Assembly: GCA_948442365.1 (NCBI GenBank)
Contig: CAOJRU010000017.1
Coordinates: 1-40,835, forward strand
Direction of reading: 5' to 3'
Source of the DNA: an uncultured Clostridium sp.
GTDB lineage: Bacteria; Bacillota; Clostridia; TANB77; CAG-508
DNA: 40,835 bases
Shown: one piece after another, positions 1 to 8,159 of the stretch
How positions within the stretch are numbered: position 1 is the first letter of the stretch
How the letters are laid out: every line of letters begins with the position of its first letter
The notes under the pieces: generated by a model
Database searches by the model: none
Seen by the model: only the letters and a program-made list of their open reading frames with translations
What the model was told of the DNA's origin: nothing
Program-made: the position numbers and the translations under genes

Positions 1-51
1 CTAGAAGATGAAATAAGAAAGAACTTAGGTGCTATTGGGTATGAAATATAA
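1..51 (+). CDS. hsdM: Type I DNA methyltransferase subunit HsdM, C-terminal end only
   Basis: Only the last 16 codons lie in the window, ending in TAA at 49-51; they read LEDEIRKNLGAIGYEI. The gene is called from context: the frame overlaps the start of hsdS by 11 bases, and hsdM-hsdS-hsdR is the usual order of type I restriction-modification operons. The tail is the kind of charged helix that ends HsdM proteins. HsdM would be the N6-adenine methylase of the complex. The catalytic domain lies outside the window, so nothing can be said of its motifs. Confidence 0.7.
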   Translation, partial: LEDEIRKNLGAIGYEI

Positions 52-1177
52 ATTAGAAGAAATTGCAACTTTTTCACAAGGTAAGCAAGTATCTTTAAAA
101 GAACAATATAGTTATAATAAAGGAAATAGCCAAAGATTTATTAGAATTGTAGACTATACTAATCCTAACGAACCAATAAGATTTATTGATGATTATGGAA
201 AAAAATATTATGCCACTAAAGATGATTTAGTGATGATTCGATATGGTTCACAAACAGCAGGAAAAGTAGTTATGGGGAAATCGGGAATTATAGCTAATAA
301 TATGTTTAAAATAAATTTAAACAACAAGATAGTAAGTAATAAATATATGTATTATTATTTATCTCAAAAAAATATATTAAATTATTTAAGAAGTGCACAA
401 AGTTCTTCTACTATGCCTGCGATAAATTTTGGTATGCTAAATAATTTTGTAGTAAATATTCCAAAATTAGAAAAACAAGAAAAAATCGTAAAAATTTTAG
501 AGACTTTGGATAAAAAGATAGAATTAAATAATCAAATAAATAACAACTTGTATCAAATCAGTACAACTTATTATAAGAGCTGGAGTAGTACATTCGTTAC
601 TAATGAGACAGTAAGATTTATAGATTTAAGAAAATTAGGTAATGTAGTTATGGGACAATCTCCAAAAGGAGAAAGTTATAATTATGAAAAAATCGGGTTA
701 CCATTAATAAATGGTGCTACTGACTATGAAAATCATTATCTAAAAGCTCAAAAATACACCTCATCTCCAACCAAAATTTCTAATAAAGGTGATTTAATTT
801 TTTGCATAAGGGCTACAATCGGCTTGCTAGTAATCTGTGATGGACCATATTGTTTAGGGCGTGGAGTAGCAGGAATTACTGACATAAATGATGAATATAG
901 AGAATATTCATTTCATATAATCAATGATTCCATCAAAGAATTTAAAAATATGGCAACTGGTTCAGTTATTGTAGGAATTAGTAGAAATGACATCGAAAAT
1001 ATTAGTGTTAAAGATATAACTGATGAGCAAATTAAAGAATTTCATAGATTACAGAAGCCTATTTTTGATCAAATGGATAAAATAAGAAAAGAAAACCAAA
1101 TTTTAGAACAACTACGAGATATATTACTACCAAAACTAATAAATGGAGAAATAAATTTAAATAATATAATTATTTAA
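41..1177 (+). CDS. hsdS: Type I restriction-modification specificity subunit HsdS
   Basis: This protein (378 aa from the ATG at 41) chooses the DNA target for the HsdM/HsdR complex. It has the two-repeat layout of HsdS: target recognition domain 1 (about residues 1-150), a conserved coiled coil around 155-180 (KIVKILETLDKKIELNNQI), target recognition domain 2 (about 195-330), and a second conserved helix ending in LEQLRDILLPKLINGEI. A GTG at 29 would add four residues. The ATG at 41 is preferred because it is preceded by a GGTG-type ribosome binding site and overlaps the hsdM stop, a typical coupled arrangement. The frame is intact, so the specificity subunit looks functional. The recognised sequence cannot be read from the protein. 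Confidence 0.93.
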   Translation: MKYKLEEIATFSQGKQVSLKEQYSYNKGNSQRFIRIVDYTNPNEPIRFIDDYGKKYYATKDDLVMIRYGSQTAGKVVMGKSGIIANNMFKINLNNKIVSNKYMYYYLSQKNILNYLRSAQSSSTMPAINFGMLNNFVVNIPKLEKQEKIVKILETLDKKIELNNQINNNLYQISTTYYKSWSSTFVTNETVRFIDLRKLGNVVMGQSPKGESYNYEKIGLPLINGATDYENHYLKAQKYTSSPTKISNKGDLIFCIRATIGLLVICDGPYCLGRGVAGITDINDEYREYSFHIINDSIKEFKNMATGSVIVGISRNDIENISVKDITDEQIKEFHRLQKPIFDQMDKIRKENQILEQLRDILLPKLINGEINLNNIII

Positions 1178-1196
1178 ATTAGTAAATGGAGAAGAT

Positions 1197-2537
1197 ATGT
1201 TTAGTATTTATGAAATTAGTTTAATAAAAAGAAGTGATAGCAGAAAATATTTTGAAGATGTTTTACAATCCTATTATTCTAAAAATTATAGGGCTACTAT
1301 ATTATTATTATATAGTCTTACCATAGATGATTTGTATTATAAATTAATGGTAATGAATGATAGAAAATATGAAAACTTATCTGAGGAAATTCAAAAAATA
1401 GAAGAATTATCCAAAAATGCTTCTAAATATTCAGAAATTGAAGATAAAATATACAAAATATATAAAGAAAAAAATATATTAAATCATGATACTATGGATA
1501 CTTTAGAATTTTTTAAGAAGATAAGAAATAAATGTGCTCATCCCTCTTTCTTTAAGGATGAAAAGTATGATCCTTTATCAGAAGAAGTTTATATGATTAT
1601 AAAAAGAGTTTATCATGATATTTTAACAAAAGAAGCTTTTATTAAAGATCCTTATAAATTGATAAAAAGTGATATCGAAAATAAAGAATGGGGAAATATT
1701 ACAGATGTTATAATGGGATTTAAAACACATGAAGAACATTATGCAATTTTTTCATTATATTTTAGGGATAAATATTTTGAAAAATTTACCGATAATAACT
1801 TTGAAAAACTATTTAGTACTTTAATAAAATTAATCATCCTAAAAAAGGATGAATGGTCTATTTTAAATCAATATAAAAACATGTTATTGATGGAAAGTAT
1901 CATAAAATATCTATATGATAAAGGAAAAATATCAATTCTACATAATAAGTACGAATGGTCAAATATTATGGAAGATCATCTTATTGATGATAATGATAAA
2001 AACCTCTATAAAAGAGAATGGTTCGCTTTAACCAACATGTACAAAATTCTACAATTAATTCCCAATTTTGTAGATGAAATAAATAGACAAAATCATAGTA
2101 TTTTTAAATATTTACAAAGTAAACTATTAGGAAATATCGATCATTTAGTTGACTACTGGAACTTATTTTATGAGGATTTTAATGAAATAATAGAACCTAT
2201 AAAAGGATTTAATACAAATATGTATTATGAGCTATTAGAAAAAGCAAAATTTTTAAAGAAAGAACAAAAAATAAAGATATTAAATGGGATGCTCGAAAGT
2301 ATACCAAAAACAAATGGTTTTGACAACGCAAATTTATTTTGTACTGCATTAATATCACAAATAAGAAAAGAAAATTTGAAAAACAAAGATATAGAAGAAA
2401 TTTTAGAAGGAATGAATAACCATCAACAAATATATAGCAAGAATAGAAATAATAGTGAAATTCAAATTAACACCATAAAAGATTTAGCTATTAACTTGGA
2501 TAACTATACTAATTTAAAAGAATTATTGGGAGATTAA
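1197..2537 (+). CDS. HEPN-domain protein inside the type I R-M operon (candidate RNase effector)
   Basis: This 446-aa, helix-rich, Lys/Glu/Asn-rich protein has no signal peptide or membrane segment. Residues 1-140 resemble a HEPN fold. Residues 110-115 read RNKCAH, matching the R-x4-H motif (Asn after Arg) that is the RNase active site of many HEPN toxins, Abi proteins and Cas accessory nucleases. The remaining 300 residues are not recognised and could sense or bind a partner. The gene lies between hsdS (19 bases upstream) and hsdR (4 bases downstream) on the same strand, so co-transcription is likely; GGAG precedes the ATG. By analogy with PrrC, an anticodon nuclease held silent by a type I enzyme, it may be a back-up effector. 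The HEPN motif is seen; the role is inferred. Confidence 0.7.
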   Translation: MFSIYEISLIKRSDSRKYFEDVLQSYYSKNYRATILLLYSLTIDDLYYKLMVMNDRKYENLSEEIQKIEELSKNASKYSEIEDKIYKIYKEKNILNHDTMDTLEFFKKIRNKCAHPSFFKDEKYDPLSEEVYMIIKRVYHDILTKEAFIKDPYKLIKSDIENKEWGNITDVIMGFKTHEEHYAIFSLYFRDKYFEKFTDNNFEKLFSTLIKLIILKKDEWSILNQYKNMLLMESIIKYLYDKGKISILHNKYEWSNIMEDHLIDDNDKNLYKREWFALTNMYKILQLIPNFVDEINRQNHSIFKYLQSKLLGNIDHLVDYWNLFYEDFNEIIEPIKGFNTNMYYELLEKAKFLKKEQKIKILNGMLESIPKTNGFDNANLFCTALISQIRKENLKNKDIEEILEGMNNHQQIYSKNRNNSEIQINTIKDLAINLDNYTNLKELLGD

Positions 2538-2541
2538 AAAT

Positions 2542-5500
2542 ATGTTTGATGAAGAAATTTTAGAAAAAATATCAATGGAGCTATTATATCATTTAGGATA
2601 TGAATGTATCAATGGATATGAACTACATAGAACAGACTTCTCAAAAGTATTATTAGAAGATGATTTAGTACGAGCAATTGAAAAATTAAATAAAGGAATT
2701 AAACATGAGCAGATACAAGAAGCCATGAGACAAATCAGAAATTTGGAACACAATAATACCATCCTAAACAACAAACAATTTACTAAATATCTATTAGAAG
2801 GAATTCTTGTACCAGATCAGAAAAATGGAGAAACAAGATACAAAGCAGTAAAAATAATGGACTTTCATAACGTTTCCAACAATACATTCAAAGCAATCAA
2901 TCAATACACAATCATTGAACATAGTGAAAAAAGACCAGATATTATTCTATTTATAAACGGATTACCCCTAGTGGTAATAGAGTTAAAATCGACCATAAGA
3001 GAAGAAGTAAAATTAGAAGAGGGATATAACCAATTAATGGGCTACAAAGAAGTACATATACCAAGTCTATTTTATTATAATCAAATTTTGATCGTAAGTG
3101 ATGGCGTACAAGCAAGAGCTGGAACCATTACCAGTTCATGGAGTAGATTTTCAGAATGGAAAAAAATCCAACATACAGATGAAGTAAAAGAAAATATGCC
3201 AACTCATCAAACATTATTTAATGGCATGTTAAAAAAAGATAGATTATTAGATATTATAAATAACTTTATATTATGGAGTGATGACAATAAAATATTATCT
3301 GCTTATCACCAATATTTTGGTGTAAAAAAGGCAATAACTAATACAGAAAATGCCATTCATAATAAAACTGGAAAAGGAGGATTACTCTGGCATACACAAG
3401 GAAGTGGAAAAAGCTTTTCTATGGTATTTTATGCAGGAAATATGATTAAAACACTAAATAATCCAAGTATTGTAATTGTAACAGATAGAAACGATTTAGA
3501 TAATCAATTATTTTCTACCTTTGCTAAATGTTCTAGCTATTTGAAACAAGATCCAGTTCAAATAGAAAACCGAAAAGATTTGGAAGAAAAATTAGAAGGC
3601 AGAAAATCAGGAGGAATCTTTTTTACGACGCTTCAAAAATTTGAAGAAGAAACAGGCCTATTTAGTCAAAGAGATAATATTATCGTTGCTGTTGATGAAG
3701 CTCATAGAAGCCATTATGGATTAGAGGCAATCATTAAATTCGATAAAAAGAAAATGGAAGCATACAAAAAATTTGGAACAGCAAAATACCTTCATGTTGC
3801 CTTCCCCAATGCAACTTATATAGGCTTTACAGGAACACCCGTAGAAACCAAAGATAAGTCTACAAAAAATATATTTGGTGATATTATAGATGTCTATGAT
3901 ATGACACAAGCCATAATGGATGGTTCTACTGTGCCAATTATGTATGAATCCAGAACGGCAAGAGTAGGATTAAATCAAAAATTATTAGATGAAATTGATG
4001 ATTATTACCAATTTCTTGAAACAGAAGAAAGTGTGGAAGATTGTAAAATAGAAGAGTCCAAAAAAGAAATGGCAACTATGAAACAAATAATAGAAAATCC
4101 AGACAGACTAGAAATAATCGTAAAAGATATTATAAAACATTATGAAGAAATAGAATCATCTATTGCTAATAAAGCAATGATAGTAGCTTATTCAAGGCAA
4201 TCTGCGTACACGATGTACAATCAATTTTTAGAACTAAGACCAGAATGGAAAAATAAAGTCAATATGATAATAACATCAAATAATAAAGATGACAAAGAGT
4301 TGCAAAAAGCAATTGGTTCTAAAAAACATAAAAAGCAATTAGAAATAGATTTTAAAGATATTGATTCCGACTTTAAAATAGCAATCGTAGTCGATATGTG
4401 GCTAACAGGATTTGATGTACCAGAGCTTGGCACAATGTATATAGACAAACCTATGAAAGCACATAACTTAATGCAAGCAATAGCAAGAGTAAATAGAGTT
4501 TATAAAGACAAAACAGGTGGTCTTATTGTCGATTACATCGGACTAAAAAGGTGGCTTTTAGATGCTCTAAAAACTTATACCAAAAGAGATCAAGGAAGAA
4601 TTGTTGACAATAGCGAGTTAGTAAAAGTCTTAATGGACAAGGTAGAACTAATAAGAGACTTGTTTAATAATTTCTACTATTCACATTTTGGAACTACGAC
4701 AGATCGTAACAAATATGAAATTATCATGGCAGGAAGTAACTGGATACTTAAAACAGAAGAAACAAAAAAAGCATTTATGGAATATAGCCATGATATAAAA
4801 AGCTTATATTGTCTATGTACAGGGACATTATCACAAGAGATAAAAGATGAAATATTGTTCTTCCTATCTGTTCGCTCTTTTATTTCAAAATTATCGGGAG
4901 AAAAAATGGATGTAAAAGAAATCAATAAAAATGTAGCAGAAATGTTAGAAAAAGCAATACAAAATGACGAAGTATTACAAATAGGAGAACTCCACAACAG
5001 TAATAGACTTTCTCTACTAAGTGATGATATATTGAATAAATTAGCAAAAATGCAAAAGAAAAATATTGCAGTAGAAATTTTAAATAGAGCTTTAAAGGAA
5101 TATGTTGAACAGGTCGGAAAAGAAAATATTATTTTAATGGAAAAGTTCTCTACCAAATTTCAAAAAATAGTAGCTACTTATAACGAAAGAACAACGGTAG
5201 AAGATTTAGAAAAAATTATTCAAGAATTGATTAACCTTAAGAATGAAATAGAACAAGAATTAATAGCAGGAAATGAATACGATTTATCTTCAGAAGAAAA
5301 AGCCTTTTTTGATGCCTTAGGTGATGACCCTGAAGTAAAAGATTTAATGAAAGATGATATATTGGTTCAAATAGCAAAAGAATTAGTCGAAACGGTTAAT
5401 AAAAATATGACGATTGACTGGGATATAAAAAGCGATGCTAGAGCAAGAATGAGAATTGAAATTAAAAAATTACTCATTAAATACAACTATCCACCAAATA

Positions 5501-5583
5501 AAAGCGAAAAAGCAGTTCAAACAGTGATTAAACAAGCTGAGCTGAAATGTCATGCATCCATTAAAAAATATCCTACGATATAA
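2542..5583 (+). CDS. hsdR: Type I restriction endonuclease subunit HsdR
   Basis: This 1013-aa motor and nuclease subunit cleaves DNA after ATP-driven translocation. In order it shows a PD-(D/E)xK nuclease (D133, then IELKS with E147 and K149), Walker A HTQGSGKS (285-291), DEAH box VDEAHRSHYG (from 384), helicase motif III GFTGTP, then VVDMWLTGFDVPEL and QAIARVNRVY in the second RecA-like domain. A long helical C-terminus for binding the methylase follows. Length and motif order match full HsdR. GGGAG precedes the ATG by a normal distance, and the gene starts 4 bases after the HEPN gene. It is intact and is the last gene of the operon, followed by a hairpin terminator. Confidence 0.95.
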   Translation: MFDEEILEKISMELLYHLGYECINGYELHRTDFSKVLLEDDLVRAIEKLNKGIKHEQIQEAMRQIRNLEHNNTILNNKQFTKYLLEGILVPDQKNGETRYKAVKIMDFHNVSNNTFKAINQYTIIEHSEKRPDIILFINGLPLVVIELKSTIREEVKLEEGYNQLMGYKEVHIPSLFYYNQILIVSDGVQARAGTITSSWSRFSEWKKIQHTDEVKENMPTHQTLFNGMLKKDRLLDIINNFILWSDDNKILSAYHQYFGVKKAITNTENAIHNKTGKGGLLWHTQGSGKSFSMVFYAGNMIKTLNNPSIVIVTDRNDLDNQLFSTFAKCSSYLKQDPVQIENRKDLEEKLEGRKSGGIFFTTLQKFEEETGLFSQRDNIIVAVDEAHRSHYGLEAIIKFDKKKMEAYKKFGTAKYLHVAFPNATYIGFTGTPVETKDKSTKNIFGDIIDVYDMTQAIMDGSTVPIMYESRTARVGLNQKLLDEIDDYYQFLETEESVEDCKIEESKKEMATMKQIIENPDRLEIIVKDIIKHYEEIESSIANKAMIVAYSRQSAYTMYNQFLELRPEWKNKVNMIITSNNKDDKELQKAIGSKKHKKQLEIDFKDIDSDFKIAIVVDMWLTGFDVPELGTMYIDKPMKAHNLMQAIARVNRVYKDKTGGLIVDYIGLKRWLLDALKTYTKRDQGRIVDNSELVKVLMDKVELIRDLFNNFYYSHFGTTTDRNKYEIIMAGSNWILKTEETKKAFMEYSHDIKSLYCLCTGTLSQEIKDEILFFLSVRSFISKLSGEKMDVKEINKNVAEMLEKAIQNDEVLQIGELHNSNRLSLLSDDILNKLAKMQKKNIAVEILNRALKEYVEQVGKENIILMEKFSTKFQKIVATYNERTTVEDLEKIIQELINLKNEIEQELIAGNEYDLSSEEKAFFDALGDDPEVKDLMKDDILVQIAKELVETVNKNMTIDWDIKSDARARMRIEIKKLLIKYNYPPNKSEKAVQTVIKQAELKCHASIKKYPTI

Positions 5584-5630
5584 AAAAAGTAGAGAATTTT
5601 AAATACTAAATTCTCTGCTTTCCTTTTTAT
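5582..5630. terminator. Bidirectional intrinsic terminator between hsdR and sufB
   Basis: The inverted repeat AGAGAATTT (5591-5599) / AAATTCTCT (5608-5616) has an A-tract on its left and a T-rich tract on its right. It separates two convergent genes and can stop transcription both ways. Confidence 0.75.
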
Positions 5631-5631
5631 T

Positions 5632-6561
5632 TTATCGCAAAAAACCATTAATAATTTGTTCTTCCGCTTCCTTCTCAGAAAGACCAAGAGTCATCAACTT
5701 AATCAATTGTTCTCCTGCAATCTTTCCAATGGCTGCCTCATGAATTAGATTTGCCTCTACGTCATTAGCTGTAATCTCTGGGGTTGCTGTCACTCTAGCA
5801 CGATCTTTAATAATCGCATCACATTCACTATGAGCAAAACATTTATGATTTCCATATATTTTGGAAACAAACAATTGCTCTGAATCATCGGTTGCCACTG
5901 ACCTTGAAGTAACATGTGTACTTGCATTTTCCCCATTTAGCTTAACATCAAAAATGGTTTTGGCAAATTGTTTTCCATGTGTCATAATTTTTTCTGACAC
6001 CACAAAATTGGTATTCGCTTCTAATTCGCCTTTTGTTTCTCTAATTGTTGAATCTACTCCTTTTATTTGACTACTTTCCATTTCTAGGCTACTCCCTGCC
6101 TTCAAATATACTTCCGTAACTGGATTTAAGATTCTTTTTCCTACTCCCTTTCCTTCTCCATAATGTTTTTCAATATATCTTACTTTCGCTCCTTCTTCTA
6201 GGAAAAAGCGATGAATTCCATCGTGCTCAGAATCTTTATGATGGTCATTGTGAATTCCGCATCCTGCTACAATGATTACATTTGCATTTTTTCCAATATA
6301 GAAATCATTATACACTACATCATTCAATCCACTTTCTGTTATAATAACGGGTATATGAATAAATTCAAATTTTGTATTTTCTTTTACATGAATGTCAATT
6401 CCTGGTTTATCTTTTTTTGTCACAATATTTACATTTTCGGTTATTTTTCTTTCAATACCTTCCCCATTTTTTCTAAGATTATAAGCACCTTTTGAAAAAT
6501 TCTCTAAATTAGAAACTTCTTTCAAAAGCTCTTTATCTATTGGATCCATCTTCTCTTTCAT
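5632..6561 (-). CDS. sufB: SufB/SufD-family Fe-S scaffold protein (short, SufBC-type)
   Basis: This 309-aa protein is much shorter than the about 470-aa SufB of full SUF systems but keeps the beta-helix core and the C-terminal signature: HSECDAIIKD, then LIHEAAIGKIAGEQL and LGLSEKEAEEQIINGFL. It should assemble Fe-S clusters together with the SufC ATPase encoded 51 bases upstream. No SufS, SufU or SufD is in the window, so this looks like the reduced two-protein (SufC plus one SufB-like) form known from archaea and anaerobic bacteria. It is the third gene of a regulator-sufC-sufB operon. The start at 6561 has AAAGG about 11 bases upstream; an in-frame ATG four codons later is an alternative. 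The scaffold family is clear; functional equivalence to full SufB is inferred. Confidence 0.9.
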   Translation of the reverse strand: MKEKMDPIDKELLKEVSNLENFSKGAYNLRKNGEGIERKITENVNIVTKKDKPGIDIHVKENTKFEFIHIPVIITESGLNDVVYNDFYIGKNANVIIVAGCGIHNDHHKDSEHDGIHRFFLEEGAKVRYIEKHYGEGKGVGKRILNPVTEVYLKAGSSLEMESSQIKGVDSTIRETKGELEANTNFVVSEKIMTHGKQFAKTIFDVKLNGENASTHVTSRSVATDDSEQLFVSKIYGNHKCFAHSECDAIIKDRARVTATPEITANDVEANLIHEAAIGKIAGEQLIKLMTLGLSEKEAEEQIINGFLR

Positions 6562-6612
6562 ACTATTTGTATTCCTTTCATTTCTAAATTGCTTCTTTTC
6601 AAGTTCTCTTTC

Positions 6613-7320
6613 TTATTGTTTTATCTTATAACATCCTGTCTTAGCAAATGTCTTTCCTAAGATTTCTCTACTTTCTCCTATTTCTTCTATCTTTCCCGCT
6701 TTCATTAAAATGACTTCATCTGCTATATTCAATATTTTTTCTTGATGAGAAATAATAAGAGTGGTTCCCTTAATTAATTCTCCCATTTTTTCAAATACAT
6801 CAATTAAATTAGTAAAACTCCATAAGTCTATTCCTGCTTCTGGTTCATCAAATATGGTTAATTTAGCACCTCTCAATGCTACTGTTGCAATTTCAATTCT
6901 TTTTAATTCTCCTCCAGATAAAGAATTATTTACTTCTCTATCTACGTATTCTTTTGCACATAACCCAACTTTTGATAATACTTCACAGGCTTCTATTTTT
7001 GTCATATCCTTTTTACCTGCTATTTTTAATAAATCATATACTGTTATTCCTTTAAATTTAACAGGTTGCTGAAAAGCAAAACTGATTCCTAAATTAGCCC
7101 TTTCATCAATGTTTAATTCTGTTATATCTTGTCCGTCTAAAATAACCTTTCCAAAGTCTGGTTTTTCAATTCCCATAATGATTTTCACTAAAGTTGATTT
7201 TCCAGATCCATTTGGTCCTGTAATAGCAATAAATTTTCCTATGTCTAGCTTTAAATTAATATGATCTAATATTTTTTTGTTTTCTCTTTCAAAACATATA
7301 TTTTCTAGTTCTAATAGCAC
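6613..7320 (-). CDS. sufC: SufC, Fe-S cluster assembly ATPase
   Basis: This 235-aa ABC-type ATPase powers Fe-S assembly with the SufB-like scaffold. It shows Walker A GPNGSGKST (35-43), a Q-loop in SFAFQQP, signature LSGGELKR (134-141), Walker B LTIFDEPEAGID and the switch His in ISHQ. The spacing and the EAGID D-loop are typical of SufC rather than of transporter ATPases, and there is no membrane partner nearby. The start is GTG at 7320 with AGGAGG seven bases upstream. The gene follows the DtxR-like regulator by 14 bases, so the two are co-transcribed. Confidence 0.93.
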   Translation of the reverse strand: MLLELENICFERENKKILDHINLKLDIGKFIAITGPNGSGKSTLVKIIMGIEKPDFGKVILDGQDITELNIDERANLGISFAFQQPVKFKGITVYDLLKIAGKKDMTKIEACEVLSKVGLCAKEYVDREVNNSLSGGELKRIEIATVALRGAKLTIFDEPEAGIDLWSFTNLIDVFEKMGELIKGTTLIISHQEKILNIADEVILMKAGKIEEIGESREILGKTFAKTGCYKIKQ

Positions 7321-7334
7321 CTTACTTCCTCCTA

Positions 7335-7805
7335 TTATTTTGTTTTTTCTCTTAATCTATTTTGAGCTTTTATTTTAATACAATTTCTACATTTTTCATT
7401 GTTTGCATCATAGTCACAATCTATATCGTCTAATTTCATAACCTGTGTTATATATTTGTTTAATTTTTTAACGGTTGGTTCTGATATAGCATATTTCATA
7501 GCAATTGCTTCTTCTTCCGCTTGTTGTTTATCTACCTCTAGAATTTCTACTAAAAACAACTTTAGGACATCTTGCTTTTTTATAACTTCAATAGCATAAT
7601 TTTCTCCTTCTTTAGTAAGTTTAATGTCTCCATATGCTTTATAATCAATTAATTTCATATCTTTTAATAGGTTCACAGCTTTATTAACACTTGGTTTTGT
7701 GATTTTTAATTTTAAAGCAATGTCTGTTACTCTAACTTTTTTATTATCTTTTTCTAATAAATAGATTGTTTTTAGGTATTCCTCCTGTGAGCTTGTTAGT
7801 TTCAT
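7335..7805 (-). CDS. DtxR/MntR-family transcriptional regulator with a C-terminal Cys triad
   Basis: This 156-aa protein has a winged helix (about 5-65: SSQEEYLKTIYLL, then KITKPSVNKAVNLLK) and a DtxR-type dimerisation domain. The start is the ATG at 7805, with GGAG just upstream and a good promoter; a longer frame to 7865 would include the promoter itself and is rejected. It leads the sufC-sufB operon, so it probably controls it. The stretch where DtxR/MntR proteins carry metal-binding Glu-His reads AIAMKYAIS, without the His, while the tail gains C130-x8-C139-x2-C142. This suggests sensing of an Fe-S cluster or another thiol-bound metal instead of the classical site. The family is clear; the sensing mode is inferred. 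Confidence 0.88.
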   Translation of the reverse strand: MKLTSSQEEYLKTIYLLEKDNKKVRVTDIALKLKITKPSVNKAVNLLKDMKLIDYKAYGDIKLTKEGENYAIEVIKKQDVLKLFLVEILEVDKQQAEEEAIAMKYAISEPTVKKLNKYITQVMKLDDIDCDYDANNEKCRNCIKIKAQNRLREKTK

Positions 7806-7820
7806 ACGTTTCTCCTTTTT

Positions 7821-7836
7821 GTTAGTCTTCGCTAAC
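7821..7836 (-). promoter_or_regulatory. Operator-like palindrome at the suf-operon transcription start
   Basis: The inverted repeat GTTAG-N6-CTAAC lies directly downstream of the -10 box and upstream of the ribosome binding site of the DtxR-like gene. Its half-sites resemble the TTAG/CTAA halves of DtxR boxes. It is a good candidate for autorepression by the product of the first gene. Confidence 0.6.
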
Positions 7837-7865
7837 ATTTTACTGTGTAATCTCAACTTTGTCAA
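7837..7865 (-). promoter_or_regulatory. Sigma-A promoter of the dtxR-like/sufC/sufB operon
   Basis: Reading the minus strand, a perfect -35 TTGACA (7865-7860), a 17-base spacer and -10 TAAAAT (7842-7837) lie just ahead of the start at 7805. Confidence 0.8.
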
Positions 7866-7905
7866 GTATTTTTTCTTATTTCAAGTTTAAACCTTTTCTT
7901 ATAAG

Positions 7906-7934
7906 TTGCTTAAACTCACAAATTATGATATAAT
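7906..7934 (+). promoter_or_regulatory. Sigma-A promoter of the 42-aa peptide gene
   Basis: -35 TTGCTT (7906-7911), a 17-base spacer and a perfect -10 TATAAT (7929-7934). It is divergent from the suf-operon promoter. Confidence 0.75.
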
Positions 7935-7980
7935 ATAAAATAAGTTAGAGTATTTTACTGAAAAAGGAAAGGAAAAAATT

Positions 7981-8109
7981 ATGCATAACTCAACAAACGA
8001 ACCAAACTCCTTAAACAATGATAACTTTGATAAGCGTTATCCCATACCAGAATTTTTGAAAGAAGTAATGGAAAAGCGCGAAACAAAGAAATCAGTAAAA
8101 AGCAAGTGA
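7981..8109 (+). CDS. Small hydrophilic protein, 42 aa, unknown
   Basis: This small ORF begins MHNSTNEPNSLNNDNFDKRY, continues PIPEFLKEVMEKRE and ends in a Lys/Ser-rich tail. It has no signal, membrane segment or Cys. The case for a real gene rests on its surroundings: a TATAAT promoter about 47 bases upstream, AAAGGAAAGG before the ATG, and a strong hairpin terminator 11 bases after the stop, giving a compact single-gene transcript of about 210 bases. It is divergent from the DtxR-like regulator. I do not recognise the family and assign no function. Confidence 0.6.
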   Translation: MHNSTNEPNSLNNDNFDKRYPIPEFLKEVMEKRETKKSVKSK

Positions 8110-8120
8110 GATAACTTGTT

Positions 8121-8155
8121 AATGTCACCATTTGCCGAGCCAATGGTGGCATTTT
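8121..8155 (+). terminator. Intrinsic terminator of the 42-aa peptide gene
   Basis: A 12-bp stem (8121-8132 with 8142-8153, one G-T pair) with a 9-base loop is followed by TTTT. It also separates the convergent ComEA-like gene. Confidence 0.8.
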
Positions 8156-8159
8156 CTAT

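Noticed and set aside
4677..5156. A 159-aa minus-strand ORF inside hsdR
   Set aside because: It is fully covered by the well-supported hsdR frame and has no ribosome site or recognisable domain.
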